Shown here: positions 1 to 8,782 of the stretch, in pieces
How positions within the stretch are numbered: position 1 is the stretch's first letter
Layout of the letters: each line of letters opens with the position of its first letter
Source of the DNA: Rickettsiaceae bacterium
GTDB lineage: Bacteria; Pseudomonadota; Alphaproteobacteria; Rickettsiales; Rickettsiaceae
Direction: 5' to 3'
Length of the DNA: 32,352 bases
Assembly (NCBI GenBank): GCA_021741085.1
Contig: JAIOYM010000002.1
Coordinates: forward strand, 1-32,352
Program-made: the position numbers and the translations under genes
The notes under the pieces: model-generated
The model's database searches: none
Told to the model about the DNA's origin: nothing
Seen by the model: the letters and a program-made list of their open reading frames with translations, nothing else

Positions 1-1697
1 CTACCATCTTCAACTATTACACCTTCTTGGAAAACTAATATTCTGTCCATATCAACCACTGTGCCTAAGCGGTGAGCGATAACTAACACTGTTCTATTTT
101 GCATTAAAGAATTAAGCGACTTTTGTATCTGCTGCTCAGTTACACTATCTAGAGCGCTTGTTGCTTCATCTAAAATTAAAATGGGGGCGTTTTTTAATAT
201 GGCTCTCGCTATTGCAATACGTTGCCTTTGGCCACCGGATAAATTATTACCTTGCTCAGAACATATCGTATCATACTTATCTGGAAGCGACATTATGAAA
301 TCATGTATATAAGCTTTTTTGCTTGCCTCATACATTTCTTCATCAGTTACATTTTCTGCGCCGTAAGTTAAATTTTCTTTAATAGTTCGGTTAAATAACG
401 TTGGGTTTTGAGGTATCATACTAATATATTTTCTTAATGATCCATCAGAAACTTCGGCAATATTTTGTCCGTCAATTAAAATCTCTCCGCTTTCAATGCG
501 ATATAGCTTACATATCAAATTTATCAAAGTAGTTTTACCTGAGCCAGAAAAACCTACAAGTCCAATCTTTTGTTTACCCTCTATAACAAAATTTTTCTTA
601 TAAAATAAACTTTTACCGAATTGATAACTAAAACTTACGTCTTTGAATTGAATTTCACCTTTTTTTACAATCAAATCTTGGGTTTTCAAATCAATTTGGT
701 CTTCAGCGTTATTTTCTATAAGCAAAGATAAGGATTGTTTCAAATTATTAAATTCTTCAAATAAATCACCAATATCTTGTGCAAATGTCCATAAATCATA
801 AGAAACACTTGTACAAAGGCTTAACACTAGAGCAAAATCTCCTATAGTAATTTCTCCTTTAGACCTTAGGTTACCTAGAAATACAACAATAAAAAATATC
901 AATAAATTAGATGCCATACCTAATAAATAATGTGGAAATAACAAGCTTAAACGCATGTTTTTATCCGCATTAACAGATTTCTCTATGTAACCATTGAGAT
1001 ATTTCTCCTCCCTTACATATGCATTAGCCATACGTATGTTAGATATATTAAAAAATGCATCAACTAATTTACCAGAGAGAGTTGCCCTGCTGCGTGAGTA
1101 ATATCTAGCATATTTACCCATACGTTTTACAATGAAAAAATTTATTACGAAGAATGCCACAAGCCATATTAAATATATAATGGACAAAGTTGGGTGAACT
1201 AAAGCAATTGTAAAATAACTACCTATTATCAAAATCATTTGACGCAGTATATTTTCTACAGCAAGTGAGAAGATCATTTCACTAGATCTAGCCGCCTCAG
1301 TTATATAGTTAGTTATATCGCCCGAAGGATTATTTTGAAAAAAACCATGATCATATTTCTGAATGATTTTGTAAAGATAGTTTACCATACTGCCTTTTAC
1401 AAAAGGTATTGTTTTCAGATATAATATATCTATCAATCTATAACTTAGATTGATAAATTCCCACCATAAAGCATAAATGGCAGCCCAAAAAAGTAATACG
1501 AAAGAGATATTGTCCGAAGATATACTAGCTACTTTATCTACCAAGTTTTTTAGTATAACGCTATCTATTACTGGAGATAAACCTGTAATTATTACTAGCG
1601 ATAAAAAGAATATTAATTTTACTAAATGATCTTTAGAAATTTCCAAAAGAATTTTTAATGCATACTTGTTTGATCCAGTGTTATTTATTATGCCCAT
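1..1697 (-). CDS. ABC exporter with fused membrane and ATPase domains (C-terminus cut by window edge)
   Basis: This is a half-transporter of the ABCB/MsbA type, which would use ATP to export a lipid, peptide or drug across the inner membrane. 565 residues are visible from the ATG at 1695-1697, and the reading frame runs off the left edge without a stop. Roughly residues 20-320 form the hydrophobic six-helix membrane domain. The ATPase domain follows, with Walker A GFSGSGKT at 382-389, signature LSGGQ at 486-490, Walker B ending in D510-E511, and the H-loop histidine at 542. Family members are usually about 580 residues, so only a short tail should be missing. The substrate cannot be read from the sequence. 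It is transcribed away from the ankyrin gene at 2061. Confidence 0.93.
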   Translation of the reverse strand, partial: MGIINNTGSNKYALKILLEISKDHLVKLIFFLSLVIITGLSPVIDSVILKNLVDKVASISSDNISFVLLFWAAIYALWWEFINLSYRLIDILYLKTIPFVKGSMVNYLYKIIQKYDHGFFQNNPSGDITNYITEAARSSEMIFSLAVENILRQMILIIGSYFTIALVHPTLSIIYLIWLVAFFVINFFIVKRMGKYARYYSRSRATLSGKLVDAFFNISNIRMANAYVREEKYLNGYIEKSVNADKNMRLSLLFPHYLLGMASNLLIFFIVVFLGNLRSKGEITIGDFALVLSLCTSVSYDLWTFAQDIGDLFEEFNNLKQSLSLLIENNAEDQIDLKTQDLIVKKGEIQFKDVSFSYQFGKSLFYKKNFVIEGKQKIGLVGFSGSGKTTLINLICKLYRIESGEILIDGQNIAEVSDGSLRKYISMIPQNPTLFNRTIKENLTYGAENVTDEEMYEASKKAYIHDFIMSLPDKYDTICSEQGNNLSGGQRQRIAIARAILKNAPILILDEATSALDSVTEQQIQKSLNSLMQNRTVLVIAHRLGTVVDMDRILVFQEGVIVEDG

Positions 1698-2060
1698 TTA
1701 TTGAATTTGTTTATATTTAATACTAGTACAAGTCTTATAAAAATAGCATAAGCCTAATTGCAAATCAAATTAGTTATTAAAAGAATATGCGGATTAATAA
1801 AAAATTATGATTTTTATGCTCTAATTACTCTTATGATAAATTAGGTTTACTAGTATTTTTTAAATATTATTAGTTTCTAAAAATTGAACTATTGGTTATA
1901 ATTAATTTGGTATACCATAATAAAAAGATTGTATTTGCATTGTTGTGATTTAAAATGCTATTAATTTATTTGAAGTGTAAATATAAATCTATTTATTAGT
2001 AATATTTTATCAACTATAGATTGTAATATTCTAATACTCCTTATTTAAAATATTGTTTGT
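1698..2060. other. Divergent intergenic region, very AT-rich
   Basis: These 363 bases separate the ABC exporter (minus) from the ankyrin-repeat gene (plus), so promoters for both should lie here. I see no convincing consensus promoter, no ribosome binding site before the ankyrin start, no ORF worth naming and no strong hairpin. Confidence 0.6.
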
Positions 2061-3758
2061 ATGTTACAAAAAAATGATATTATATCATATTCTAATTTAC
2101 TAAAATTTTCTTCAGAAACACAATTTATAATAAACAAAGTTATAGATCTAATTTATATCAAAGATAATATTAAATTAGCAGAGTATCTTAATATCGTAAA
2201 AGACCAAAAAGAATTTCGTATCATAGAAAAAGAATGTATACAATGGGAAGACATTAATTCATGTAATCTTGCGCATCATGCTATATGCTGGGGAAATGGA
2301 TATGCTTTGAATTTACTGTTTAATGAACAAATTGTTTTGGCTAACCCTTTTAAAAAAAACATCAATGGTGATACAATATTACACTTGGCAGCAGCTTTAA
2401 ATGACTTAGCCACAATCAATTGGTTGTTGCAATTTAAAACTACTAATATAGCTGCTTGCCTTGAACCCAATAAAAATGGTAACACCCCCCTACATCTTTG
2501 CGCTGATTTTAATAGTACAAAAGTTATTAAACCATTAATAGAACTGACGATTCAAAACGCAGATAATTTATGTAAGTTATCTTTTAATATGAGTTCTAAT
2601 AATATATCTTTAATCAACGAGCCTTTAACCCCGTCTACTATTCAAAATTTAATTTTAACCAAGTATAATACGATAGTTAAACTAGGTCTTTTGAATAATC
2701 TTGGTGATACCCCCTTGCATATTGCAACTAAAAAAAATTTTGTAGAATTAATGCGAATGCTATTGGAAGAAAATGCTAACGTAGATGCTAAAAATAAATA
2801 TAATCAAACCCCTCTACATTTTGCAGTTTATAATAATAGCGCAGAAGCTGTAGATCTTATATTATCTTGTAACCCTAACGTTTCTTTAGCTTGTAACTTT
2901 GGTCTTACAGCACTTCACATCTCAACTTATCATGGTTTACTTGCTATCACCACAAAATTGGTAACTTATGGCGCAAATATACATTTAAAAAATCGCGAAG
3001 GTTTTACACCTCTCCATTACTCATGCCTTAAACCAGATGATACTAAAAAATTTAAATCAGCTCATACTGAAATCACTGAACTTTTGTTAAAAGTTGGCGC
3101 TTTAGCCAATGTTGCGAATCTAGAAGGTGATACTCCTCTACATGCTGCAGTTAGATTTAATAATTTAGAGTCAGCAAAAATATTGCTGAAATACAATGCA
3201 CAAGTAAACACTGAAAACAAATATGGTGATACAGCTTTGCATATATCTGTTAAACAAAATAGTTATGACTTTGTTGAATTACTACTAAACAATGGTGCTT
3301 TCTCTAATTCTCAGAGCTTAAACGGGGAGACACCTTTGCACTATATAAACATAAATTCTGATACGAAAATTATTAAGCTATTGTTGAAAAAAAATGCTAA
3401 CCCGTATTTAACAAATTCATTGGGAAACAGTTTTATTAATCTTGTTACATTATTGCACTCTTTAGGGCGAACTGACATTTTAGACTTGATATTATCTAAT
3501 AATCCAGATATTCACAATACAAATTTGTTATCTACCTCGAACAAAAATATTAGCAATTCTTATTCAGATAAAGTGATTTATAACGTTAGCGATTCAGAAC
3601 TCATTAGCCCTTCTCATCAAACATTAGAAAACGAATCAAAGAAACTTCAAAAGAATGCCAAACCTTTGCTCTTTTTAGTAGATGCAAATTTATCTAATTA
3701 TGAAACTATGATTAAATATGTAGATTCTTCTCTTATGGGCGAAATTTTAAAAAATTAA
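2061..3758 (+). CDS. Ankyrin-repeat protein, 565 aa
   Basis: The protein consists largely of about ten ankyrin repeats from residue ~100 to ~480. They show the G-x-T-x-L-H pattern (for example GDTPLHIAT, GFTPLHYSC, GETPLHYIN) followed by LL..GA/NA turns. The first ~95 and last ~80 residues are not recognisable repeats. There is no signal peptide or membrane segment. In Rickettsiales such proteins are often effectors that bind host proteins after type IV or type I export, but nothing in this sequence proves export or a target. The repeats are diverged from one another, unlike the near-identical repeats of the second ankyrin protein at 29905, so this is probably the older gene. The ATG start has no clear Shine-Dalgarno sequence. 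Confidence 0.9.
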   Translation: MLQKNDIISYSNLLKFSSETQFIINKVIDLIYIKDNIKLAEYLNIVKDQKEFRIIEKECIQWEDINSCNLAHHAICWGNGYALNLLFNEQIVLANPFKKNINGDTILHLAAALNDLATINWLLQFKTTNIAACLEPNKNGNTPLHLCADFNSTKVIKPLIELTIQNADNLCKLSFNMSSNNISLINEPLTPSTIQNLILTKYNTIVKLGLLNNLGDTPLHIATKKNFVELMRMLLEENANVDAKNKYNQTPLHFAVYNNSAEAVDLILSCNPNVSLACNFGLTALHISTYHGLLAITTKLVTYGANIHLKNREGFTPLHYSCLKPDDTKKFKSAHTEITELLLKVGALANVANLEGDTPLHAAVRFNNLESAKILLKYNAQVNTENKYGDTALHISVKQNSYDFVELLLNNGAFSNSQSLNGETPLHYININSDTKIIKLLLKKNANPYLTNSLGNSFINLVTLLHSLGRTDILDLILSNNPDIHNTNLLSTSNKNISNSYSDKVIYNVSDSELISPSHQTLENESKKLQKNAKPLLFLVDANLSNYETMIKYVDSSLMGEILKN

Positions 3759-3844
3759 AATTATGATTAGCCTAATTCTCTCATAGCCAAAATAATATTT
3801 ATTGATATATACTTTTGATTAGCAACTAAAAATAAAATTATATT

Positions 3845-4831
3845 TTGGACTTTATATCTAACATACACAAAAATTTTAAAATAGAAATTGCTCAATTAAA
3901 TTTGATGATAAATCAATCTATTAATTCCCCAATTCCTTTATTAAACGATATTGTAAATTATTTCTTTACATTAAAAAGCAAACGCCTTAGGCCTTTAATG
4001 GCAATAATTTGCACTAGGTTATTTTCTGGCAACACAAAAGAAATTGATATTCAGCTTGCTGCTGCGATTGAATTGCTGCATACAGCAACATTATTACATG
4101 ATGATGTTGTGGATAATAGCTTTGTTCGTAGATTTGAAAAAACAGTCAATTCTAAGTGGGATAACAAGGCTAGTATTTTAGTTGGTGATGTATTGCTTAG
4201 CAGATCTTTCAGCTTGATTTTAGAAGCTAAATCTTTTAATGTTCTTAAAAGTTTTAACGAAACAATAAACAATTTAGTTGACGGCGAAATAGAAAATTTA
4301 AATTTTCAAAAAACTAACACCTTGATTTCCGAAGAAGAATATTGGCAACTTGTAGGCAAAAAAACAGCGAGTTTATTTTCTTTGGCATGCAAAATTCCTG
4401 CGCTAATGTATAATCAGGAAGAAACTACCACGAATCTAATTTCTGAATTCGGCTATTTATTTGGCCTTATGTTTCAAGTTACCGATGATATTTTAGATTA
4501 CAAGAGTGAAAACTCACTAGGTAAAAATTGTGGAGATGATTTTTTTGAAGGAAAAATAACATTGCCAATAATTTTCTTAATAAAAGCTGTTGATGAAGAT
4601 CAAAGAGAAAAACTGATTAGTTTATTTTTAGCTAAAGAACGTTCACCAATAGACTTGAAATTTGTGCAACAACTATTTATAGATTTTAAAATTGAAAACA
4701 AATTAAGCTTAAAGGTATTAAAATTACACAATGACATATTAGATAAATTAGAAAGAATTAAATTTAAGGATAACGACATCAAAAATATACTTGTACTTAT
4801 CGTCGAATATTGTGTAAATAGAATAAAATAA
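3845..4831 (+). CDS. ispB: Polyprenyl diphosphate synthase (octaprenyl diphosphate synthase type)
   Basis: The enzyme adds isopentenyl diphosphate units to an allylic primer to make the long isoprenoid side chain of ubiquinone. Both aspartate-rich motifs of trans-prenyltransferases are present: DDVVD at residues 86-90 and DDILD at 214-218. The substrate-binding KRLRP lies near residue 46, and a GKNCGDD stretch follows the second motif. At 328 residues it matches the IspB/SdsA length. A stop codon in frame at 3833-3835 leaves TTG at 3845 as the only sensible start, so the gene uses a weak initiator. The TraX-family gene begins within about 15 bp of its end, suggesting co-transcription. The product chain length cannot be read from the sequence, so the symbol is by family resemblance. 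Confidence 0.9.
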   Translation: MDFISNIHKNFKIEIAQLNLMINQSINSPIPLLNDIVNYFFTLKSKRLRPLMAIICTRLFSGNTKEIDIQLAAAIELLHTATLLHDDVVDNSFVRRFEKTVNSKWDNKASILVGDVLLSRSFSLILEAKSFNVLKSFNETINNLVDGEIENLNFQKTNTLISEEEYWQLVGKKTASLFSLACKIPALMYNQEETTTNLISEFGYLFGLMFQVTDDILDYKSENSLGKNCGDDFFEGKITLPIIFLIKAVDEDQREKLISLFLAKERSPIDLKFVQQLFIDFKIENKLSLKVLKLHNDILDKLERIKFKDNDIKNILVLIVEYCVNRIK

Positions 4832-4844
4832 CTTAGTGTACCCT

Positions 4845-5564
4845 ATGAACTCTTCAATTATTTCAAAAAATAATAACATAGAATGTAACGTACAAGATGT
4901 TTTGAAATTAATCGCAATCATTGGAATGATTTTTGATCACGTTGCTATGGCATTTTATCCTAAATTTGTAGAACTAAGGCTGCCAGGAAGAATTTCTATA
5001 CCTTTATTTTGTTTTTTCGCTGGTTATAATCTTAGCAGCCACATACGTTATCTAATATTATTTTGGGGCATGATGCTTACTGCAGCATTTTACTTTTTGT
5101 TTAATAAAATTTTTATTAATTTACTTGTGGGAATTTTTTTAGGTAAGATTTTGCTGCTTCATATCCAAAAGCCCCGCTCCTTAGTTTATATTCACCTTGC
5201 TTGGTTAGCATTGGCTACTTTAATTTTTTTGCCCTCAAGCTATTATTTTGAGGCTTCTAGTATACCACTCTTATTCATGATAGTAGGTTGGCTTAAAAAA
5301 AATAACAAGCAATTTAATCTTTATTTGTTTGCAAGTTTTATATTATATTATTACGTTAGTGTTATAATATGGCCTGAGTTTCTTTATGGCTATAAGATGA
5401 TAATTATTATGATGGAACTTGGTATAACTTTTATTCTTCTTAACTTGAATTTTAAACAACCTGTTAGCTTTAACTGCAGAGTTTTGTCTCGTAATTTGCT
5501 TTCGGTGTACATCGGACACCTAACTATTATATTTTTAATATTGATTTATATTCACCTTACCTGA
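4845..5564 (+). CDS. TraX-family integral membrane protein
   Basis: The protein resembles the TraX family, named for the F-plasmid inner membrane protein that N-acetylates pilin. The characteristic N-terminal block is present: DVLKLIAIIGMIFDHV, then a PGRISIPLFCFFAGYNL segment. The rest is a run of hydrophobic helices, about seven to eight, to the C-terminus. I chose the ATG at 4845. An in-frame GTG at 4836 would add three residues and neither has a ribosome binding site. It lies 13 bp after ispB and is followed by a hairpin terminator. No pilin or other F-type transfer gene is nearby, so the role may be acyl transfer to something other than pilin. Family confidence is good; function is inferred. 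Confidence 0.82.
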   Translation: MNSSIISKNNNIECNVQDVLKLIAIIGMIFDHVAMAFYPKFVELRLPGRISIPLFCFFAGYNLSSHIRYLILFWGMMLTAAFYFLFNKIFINLLVGIFLGKILLLHIQKPRSLVYIHLAWLALATLIFLPSSYYFEASSIPLLFMIVGWLKKNNKQFNLYLFASFILYYYVSVIIWPEFLYGYKMIIIMMELGITFILLNLNFKQPVSFNCRVLSRNLLSVYIGHLTIIFLILIYIHLT

Positions 5565-5580
5565 TTTTTGTAAAAAATCA
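5562..5580 (+). terminator. Short A/T hairpin overlapping the TraX-family stop codon
   Basis: TGATTTTT and AAAAATCA form a perfect 8-bp stem with a 3-base loop. The left arm begins with the TGA stop codon. The stem is weak because it is almost all A:T, and the stronger terminator is the hairpin just downstream. Confidence 0.35.
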
Positions 5581-5888
5581 TTTATTCAATTATGAAAGTT
5601 CAAAAGTGAAGTGCAACATTGTTTTTGATATAATATCAAAGCTATTAAACAAAAGGTTGCACTATAATTTTTTTTCTATTTATTATCCCTTTTTTTAATT
5701 TTTTTACTTTGTTTCTTAATATCCTATTTGAAGCTATACAAAAATGTGAGGTTTTGCAACTCGCCTAACCCTTAAAACAAATAGTTTATGTGAATTACTC
5801 TCTTCGGCTTGAAATATTTTAAAAATCTTTAACTTAATCTTATTGAATATTAATTTTCTCGCAATTGATATTAAATATTAAATTATGT
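5565..5888. other. Convergent intergenic region
   Basis: The region lies between the ends of the TraX-family gene and ybaB. It holds the two hairpins at 5562-5580 and 5610-5675. From 5676 to 5888 I see only AT-rich sequence with short T-runs and no coding signal. Confidence 0.6.
5610..5675 (+). terminator. Long hairpin followed by eight T: intrinsic terminator
   Basis: Arms AGTGCAAC (5610-5617) and GTTGCACT (5656-5663) are exact inverted repeats. Just inside them TTGTTT pairs with AAACAA, and the tip holds a second palindrome, TTTGATAT/ATATCAAA (5624-5640). Four bases after the stem comes a run of eight T (5668-5675). This layout fits rho-independent termination of the plus-strand ispB-TraX transcript. 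On the other strand it may also act as a stop for ybaB readthrough, but no T-run exists on that side. Confidence 0.65.
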
Positions 5889-6197
5889 CTAAAAAGGCAT
5901 TTTAAATCCAGCAGGCATATTCACACCACTCAAAGCAGACTGAGAAGCCTCTTCTATTTTTCTCTTGGCATCTCCAATAGCTGCCACAATTAAATCTTCT
6001 AAAATATCTTTCTCTTCTAATTTTACAATCGAAGGATCAATTTTTATATTCAGCAGCTTACCATCTCCTGTCATATTTACTACAACCAGCTGTCCACCAG
6101 CTTTACCTTCATATTCGTTATTCGCAAGCTTATCCTGTAATTCTTTTACCTGTTTTTGCATTGACTGGGCTTGCTTTAGAAGTTGGTTTATGTTCAT
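5889..6197 (-). CDS. ybaB: YbaB/EbfC family nucleoid-associated protein
   Basis: This small (102 aa) DNA-binding protein forms dimers that coat the nucleoid. Recognisable features are the N-terminal helix MNINQLLKQAQSMQKQVKEL, the central strand GQLVVVNMTGDGKLLNIKID and the C-terminal GVNMPAGFKMPF ending typical of the family. It lies 24 bp after dnaX on the same strand, the classical dnaX-ybaB pair found across bacteria, so the two are almost certainly co-transcribed. An AGGT element about 7 bp before the ATG can serve as ribosome binding site. Confidence 0.93.
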   Translation of the reverse strand: MNINQLLKQAQSMQKQVKELQDKLANNEYEGKAGGQLVVVNMTGDGKLLNIKIDPSIVKLEEKDILEDLIVAAIGDAKRKIEEASQSALSGVNMPAGFKMPF

Positions 6198-6221
6198 GTA
6201 ATTACCTATTTTACTTGTGTA

Positions 6222-7733
6222 TTACTTATGTATTATGTCTGCAATTTTTGCTTCAATAAATAATTTTTTTATTGTTTTCCATTGATTAGAATTTTCTAGG
6301 GTAGTAATCAGCGATTTTTTTAAACTAATTGGTTTATCCACATGTTTAACTTTAACACTCCACTCTTTACTTGTCCAGTTAGATAGCTCTTGCAATAGCT
6401 TTTTATTCAATTCAACAGAACTGCCTAATTCTGATATTTCTATTATTTCATTTTCGTATTTTATTACAGCCACCTCATTTAACAGATAATGATATATATC
6501 AAAATTTCTAGTAGCATATAGGTGATCTAAAAATACATAAATACCATCTGTAGGTATCACTTGCTGTTGTTGAGAAGCTTCTTCAAAGGCATCATGAATA
6601 ATTTCAGCCGGACTCTCTATGGAACCTGCAAATAATAATCTCATCATCAACATTTCAAAAATTGTTAATGCATTAGTATACCCTGCTTTTATTTCATAGA
6701 CACCATTTTTTAATATTTGCCACATTATGTCTAGTTTAGCCGAATTAAGCTTTTCTAACATTGAGTTAAGCTCTAATTGGTAACTATTATATTTGGGATG
6801 ATTATAGTTCTTTATCAAAAGTTTTTTTGCTAGAAAGCTCGTCAATTCCAATAATTCATCTATCACTACTAGGAAATCATAATTATTTTGATAAATATTA
6901 TTGGCTTTGGCTATTATCTTATCGCCATCTCCATGAATTATATAACTAAATAACTGCACAACATCGTCCAATTTTATACTAGCTAGCATGTCGTTAATTA
7001 ATTCTACCGTAACTTTATCTTCGCTAGTTTTAAGTGAGCTGGATAAATGGAACAACAAAGATAAGCCATCCCTGGCAGACCCATCAGATTTAATTGCAAG
7101 TAAAGCTAAAGCGTCATTGCTGAAATTTATTCCTTCTTTGATGCAAATCTGTTCAAATAACTTCACTAACTTTTCCTGAGATATTCTCTGTAAATCAAAT
7201 TTTTGACAACGCGAAATAATAGTCAAAGGTATTTTGTTAAGCTCAGTAGTAGCAAAAATAAACATAACATGAGAAGGTGGCTCTTCCAAAACTTTTAACA
7301 GCGCGTTAAAAGCATTTTTAGAAAGCATATGCACTTCATCAATTATAAATACTTTGTATTTTCCGAGCATCGGGCGATATTCGCAACTATCCAATACATC
7401 ACGAATATCATCTACCCCCGTTTTACTAGCCGCGTCAAATTCTATTATATCTGGATGATTAGCCTCTTCTACACCACGGCAATTTTGACAAAGCTTGCAA
7501 CTATCTACCATTCCGTTCTGATTAGTCGGCTGTGAACAGTTGACAATATTTGCAATCATTCTAGCTGTCGTAGTTTTACCCACTCCCCTAATCCCATGAA
7601 GTAAATAAGCATGATGCAATTTATCATGCAATATGGCATTGTTAAGAGTGCGCACAAGAACGTCTTGTCCAAAAATCTCTGAAAAAGACTTAGGACGATA
7701 TTTCCGCGCCAAAACTTTTTGATTTTGACTCAT
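6222..7733 (-). CDS. dnaX: DNA polymerase III subunit gamma/tau
   Basis: This is the AAA+ clamp-loader subunit that opens and loads the sliding clamp during replication. Visible motifs are the N-terminal KYRPKSFSEIFGQ box, Walker A GIRGVGKT at residues 47-54, a zinc site with C66, C79, C82 and C85, Walker B with D132-E133, and a sensor stretch ending in SRCQKF. The first ~370 residues are the conserved clamp-loader core. The C-terminal ~130 residues are a diverged tau-like extension. At 503 aa it is longer than E. coli gamma (431) and shorter than tau (643). I did not see an obvious slippery sequence for programmed frameshifting. It is the first gene of the dnaX-ybaB pair and lies 35 bp after psd on the same strand. 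Confidence 0.96.
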   Translation of the reverse strand: MSQNQKVLARKYRPKSFSEIFGQDVLVRTLNNAILHDKLHHAYLLHGIRGVGKTTTARMIANIVNCSQPTNQNGMVDSCKLCQNCRGVEEANHPDIIEFDAASKTGVDDIRDVLDSCEYRPMLGKYKVFIIDEVHMLSKNAFNALLKVLEEPPSHVMFIFATTELNKIPLTIISRCQKFDLQRISQEKLVKLFEQICIKEGINFSNDALALLAIKSDGSARDGLSLLFHLSSSLKTSEDKVTVELINDMLASIKLDDVVQLFSYIIHGDGDKIIAKANNIYQNNYDFLVVIDELLELTSFLAKKLLIKNYNHPKYNSYQLELNSMLEKLNSAKLDIMWQILKNGVYEIKAGYTNALTIFEMLMMRLLFAGSIESPAEIIHDAFEEASQQQQVIPTDGIYVFLDHLYATRNFDIYHYLLNEVAVIKYENEIIEISELGSSVELNKKLLQELSNWTSKEWSVKVKHVDKPISLKKSLITTLENSNQWKTIKKLFIEAKIADIIHK

Positions 7734-7768
7734 ATTTTTATAATAAAGTTAGTTTTATATTTAATCTA

Positions 7769-8464
7769 TCAGCGAACTGCAAATTCATTAGCCTTAGTGC
7801 TTTTTTCTGACAAATCAGCCAAAATAGTCTCTCCACCTACAGAAAGTTGCCCTACAGCTATATTTAGCTTTATTTTTTTAGGTAGATAAACGTCAACGCG
7901 GCTTCCAAACCTTATTATACCATATCTCTCTCCGGCCTTAACTTCTTGCCCTTCTTCCAAGTCACAAATAATACGTCTAGCTATTAAGCCAGCTATCTGT
8001 ACAAAAATAATTTTTTCTCCACTAGACGTTTCCATAACAACAGATTGCCTCTCGTTGTCGCTACTAGCTTTATCTAAAGAAGCATTGAGGAATTTTCCAG
8101 GATTATATGCTAGGGCTATAATTTTACCATCAATAGGAATACGATTCACATGAACATCAAATACGCTTAAAAATATGCTTACCCTAGTCATCTCTTCTTC
8201 ACCCATCTTAAGCTCAGCTGGTGCTGGGCAAGTAGTTATGCTTTGTATCACTCCGTCAGCGGGTGCTATTATTAAATTTTTATCTATAGGAGTTACGCGG
8301 TTAGGATTTCTAAAAAAATATGCACAGAATAATGTTACTATAATTCCAAGAATAGCAATTTTACCACTCAAAGAACCTAAAACAAAAGTTAATATTGCAG
8401 AGATAGCGATAAAAACATAGCCTTCTTTGTGTATTAAATTTTGCCAATCATTTAAATTTTTCAT
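7769..8464 (-). CDS. psd: Phosphatidylserine decarboxylase proenzyme (short type)
   Basis: The enzyme makes phosphatidylethanolamine from phosphatidylserine in the inner membrane. The 231-aa protein has one or two N-terminal hydrophobic stretches (residues ~16-50), the APADG block at 67-71, and FDVHVNR with H105. The proenzyme self-cleaves at G187-S188 within RFGSRVDVYLP, which creates the pyruvoyl group. This is the short PSD-A layout known from Rickettsia and other alphaproteobacteria. A GGAAGG ribosome binding site precedes the ATG. In many relatives the phosphatidylserine synthase gene follows psd; here dnaX follows instead. Confidence 0.95.
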   Translation of the reverse strand: MKNLNDWQNLIHKEGYVFIAISAILTFVLGSLSGKIAILGIIVTLFCAYFFRNPNRVTPIDKNLIIAPADGVIQSITTCPAPAELKMGEEEMTRVSIFLSVFDVHVNRIPIDGKIIALAYNPGKFLNASLDKASSDNERQSVVMETSSGEKIIFVQIAGLIARRIICDLEEGQEVKAGERYGIIRFGSRVDVYLPKKIKLNIAVGQLSVGGETILADLSEKSTKANEFAVR

Positions 8465-8782
8465 AGACCTTCCAATTTTTGATTTTACTTATTTTATGCT
8501 AGATATATAAATGCTAAATATAAAATCTTTGCATTTTAAATATTATAACAAAAATCATGAGATACCAATAGAAATTTATTATGATGACATTACTACTGAT
8601 TCTGATATAGTTCAACGCTATTATTTGTTGACAAAATAACTTAGAGATATAGGCAAAATAGATATAGATTAATTCCTTATTAAATTAATTTAAACCTAAA
8701 TCGCTATATTTCTTTACGCATCAATTTCTAAAGATCTATACTATTAAAATAAGTATTTTTCTATTTAAATTCAGGAGAAAGA
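8465..8782. other. Divergent intergenic region with a 42-codon ORF
   Basis: This region between psd (minus) and the VirD4-like gene (plus) contains one short open frame, 8511-8639, with an ATG start and TAA stop. It encodes 42 residues rich in Tyr, Ile and Asp that I do not recognise. It has no ribosome binding site and is not in frame with the VirD4-like gene, so it may be chance or a gene relic. The last 12 bases carry the AGGAG ribosome binding site of the next gene. Confidence 0.4.
8771..8776 (+). promoter_or_regulatory. Strong ribosome binding site of the VirD4-like gene
   Basis: An AGGAG core lies 6 bases before the ATG at 8783, a clear Shine-Dalgarno signal in a window where most starts have none. 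It fixes the start of the VirD4-like gene and argues that the short protein is the intended product rather than a remnant of a longer one. Confidence 0.7.
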
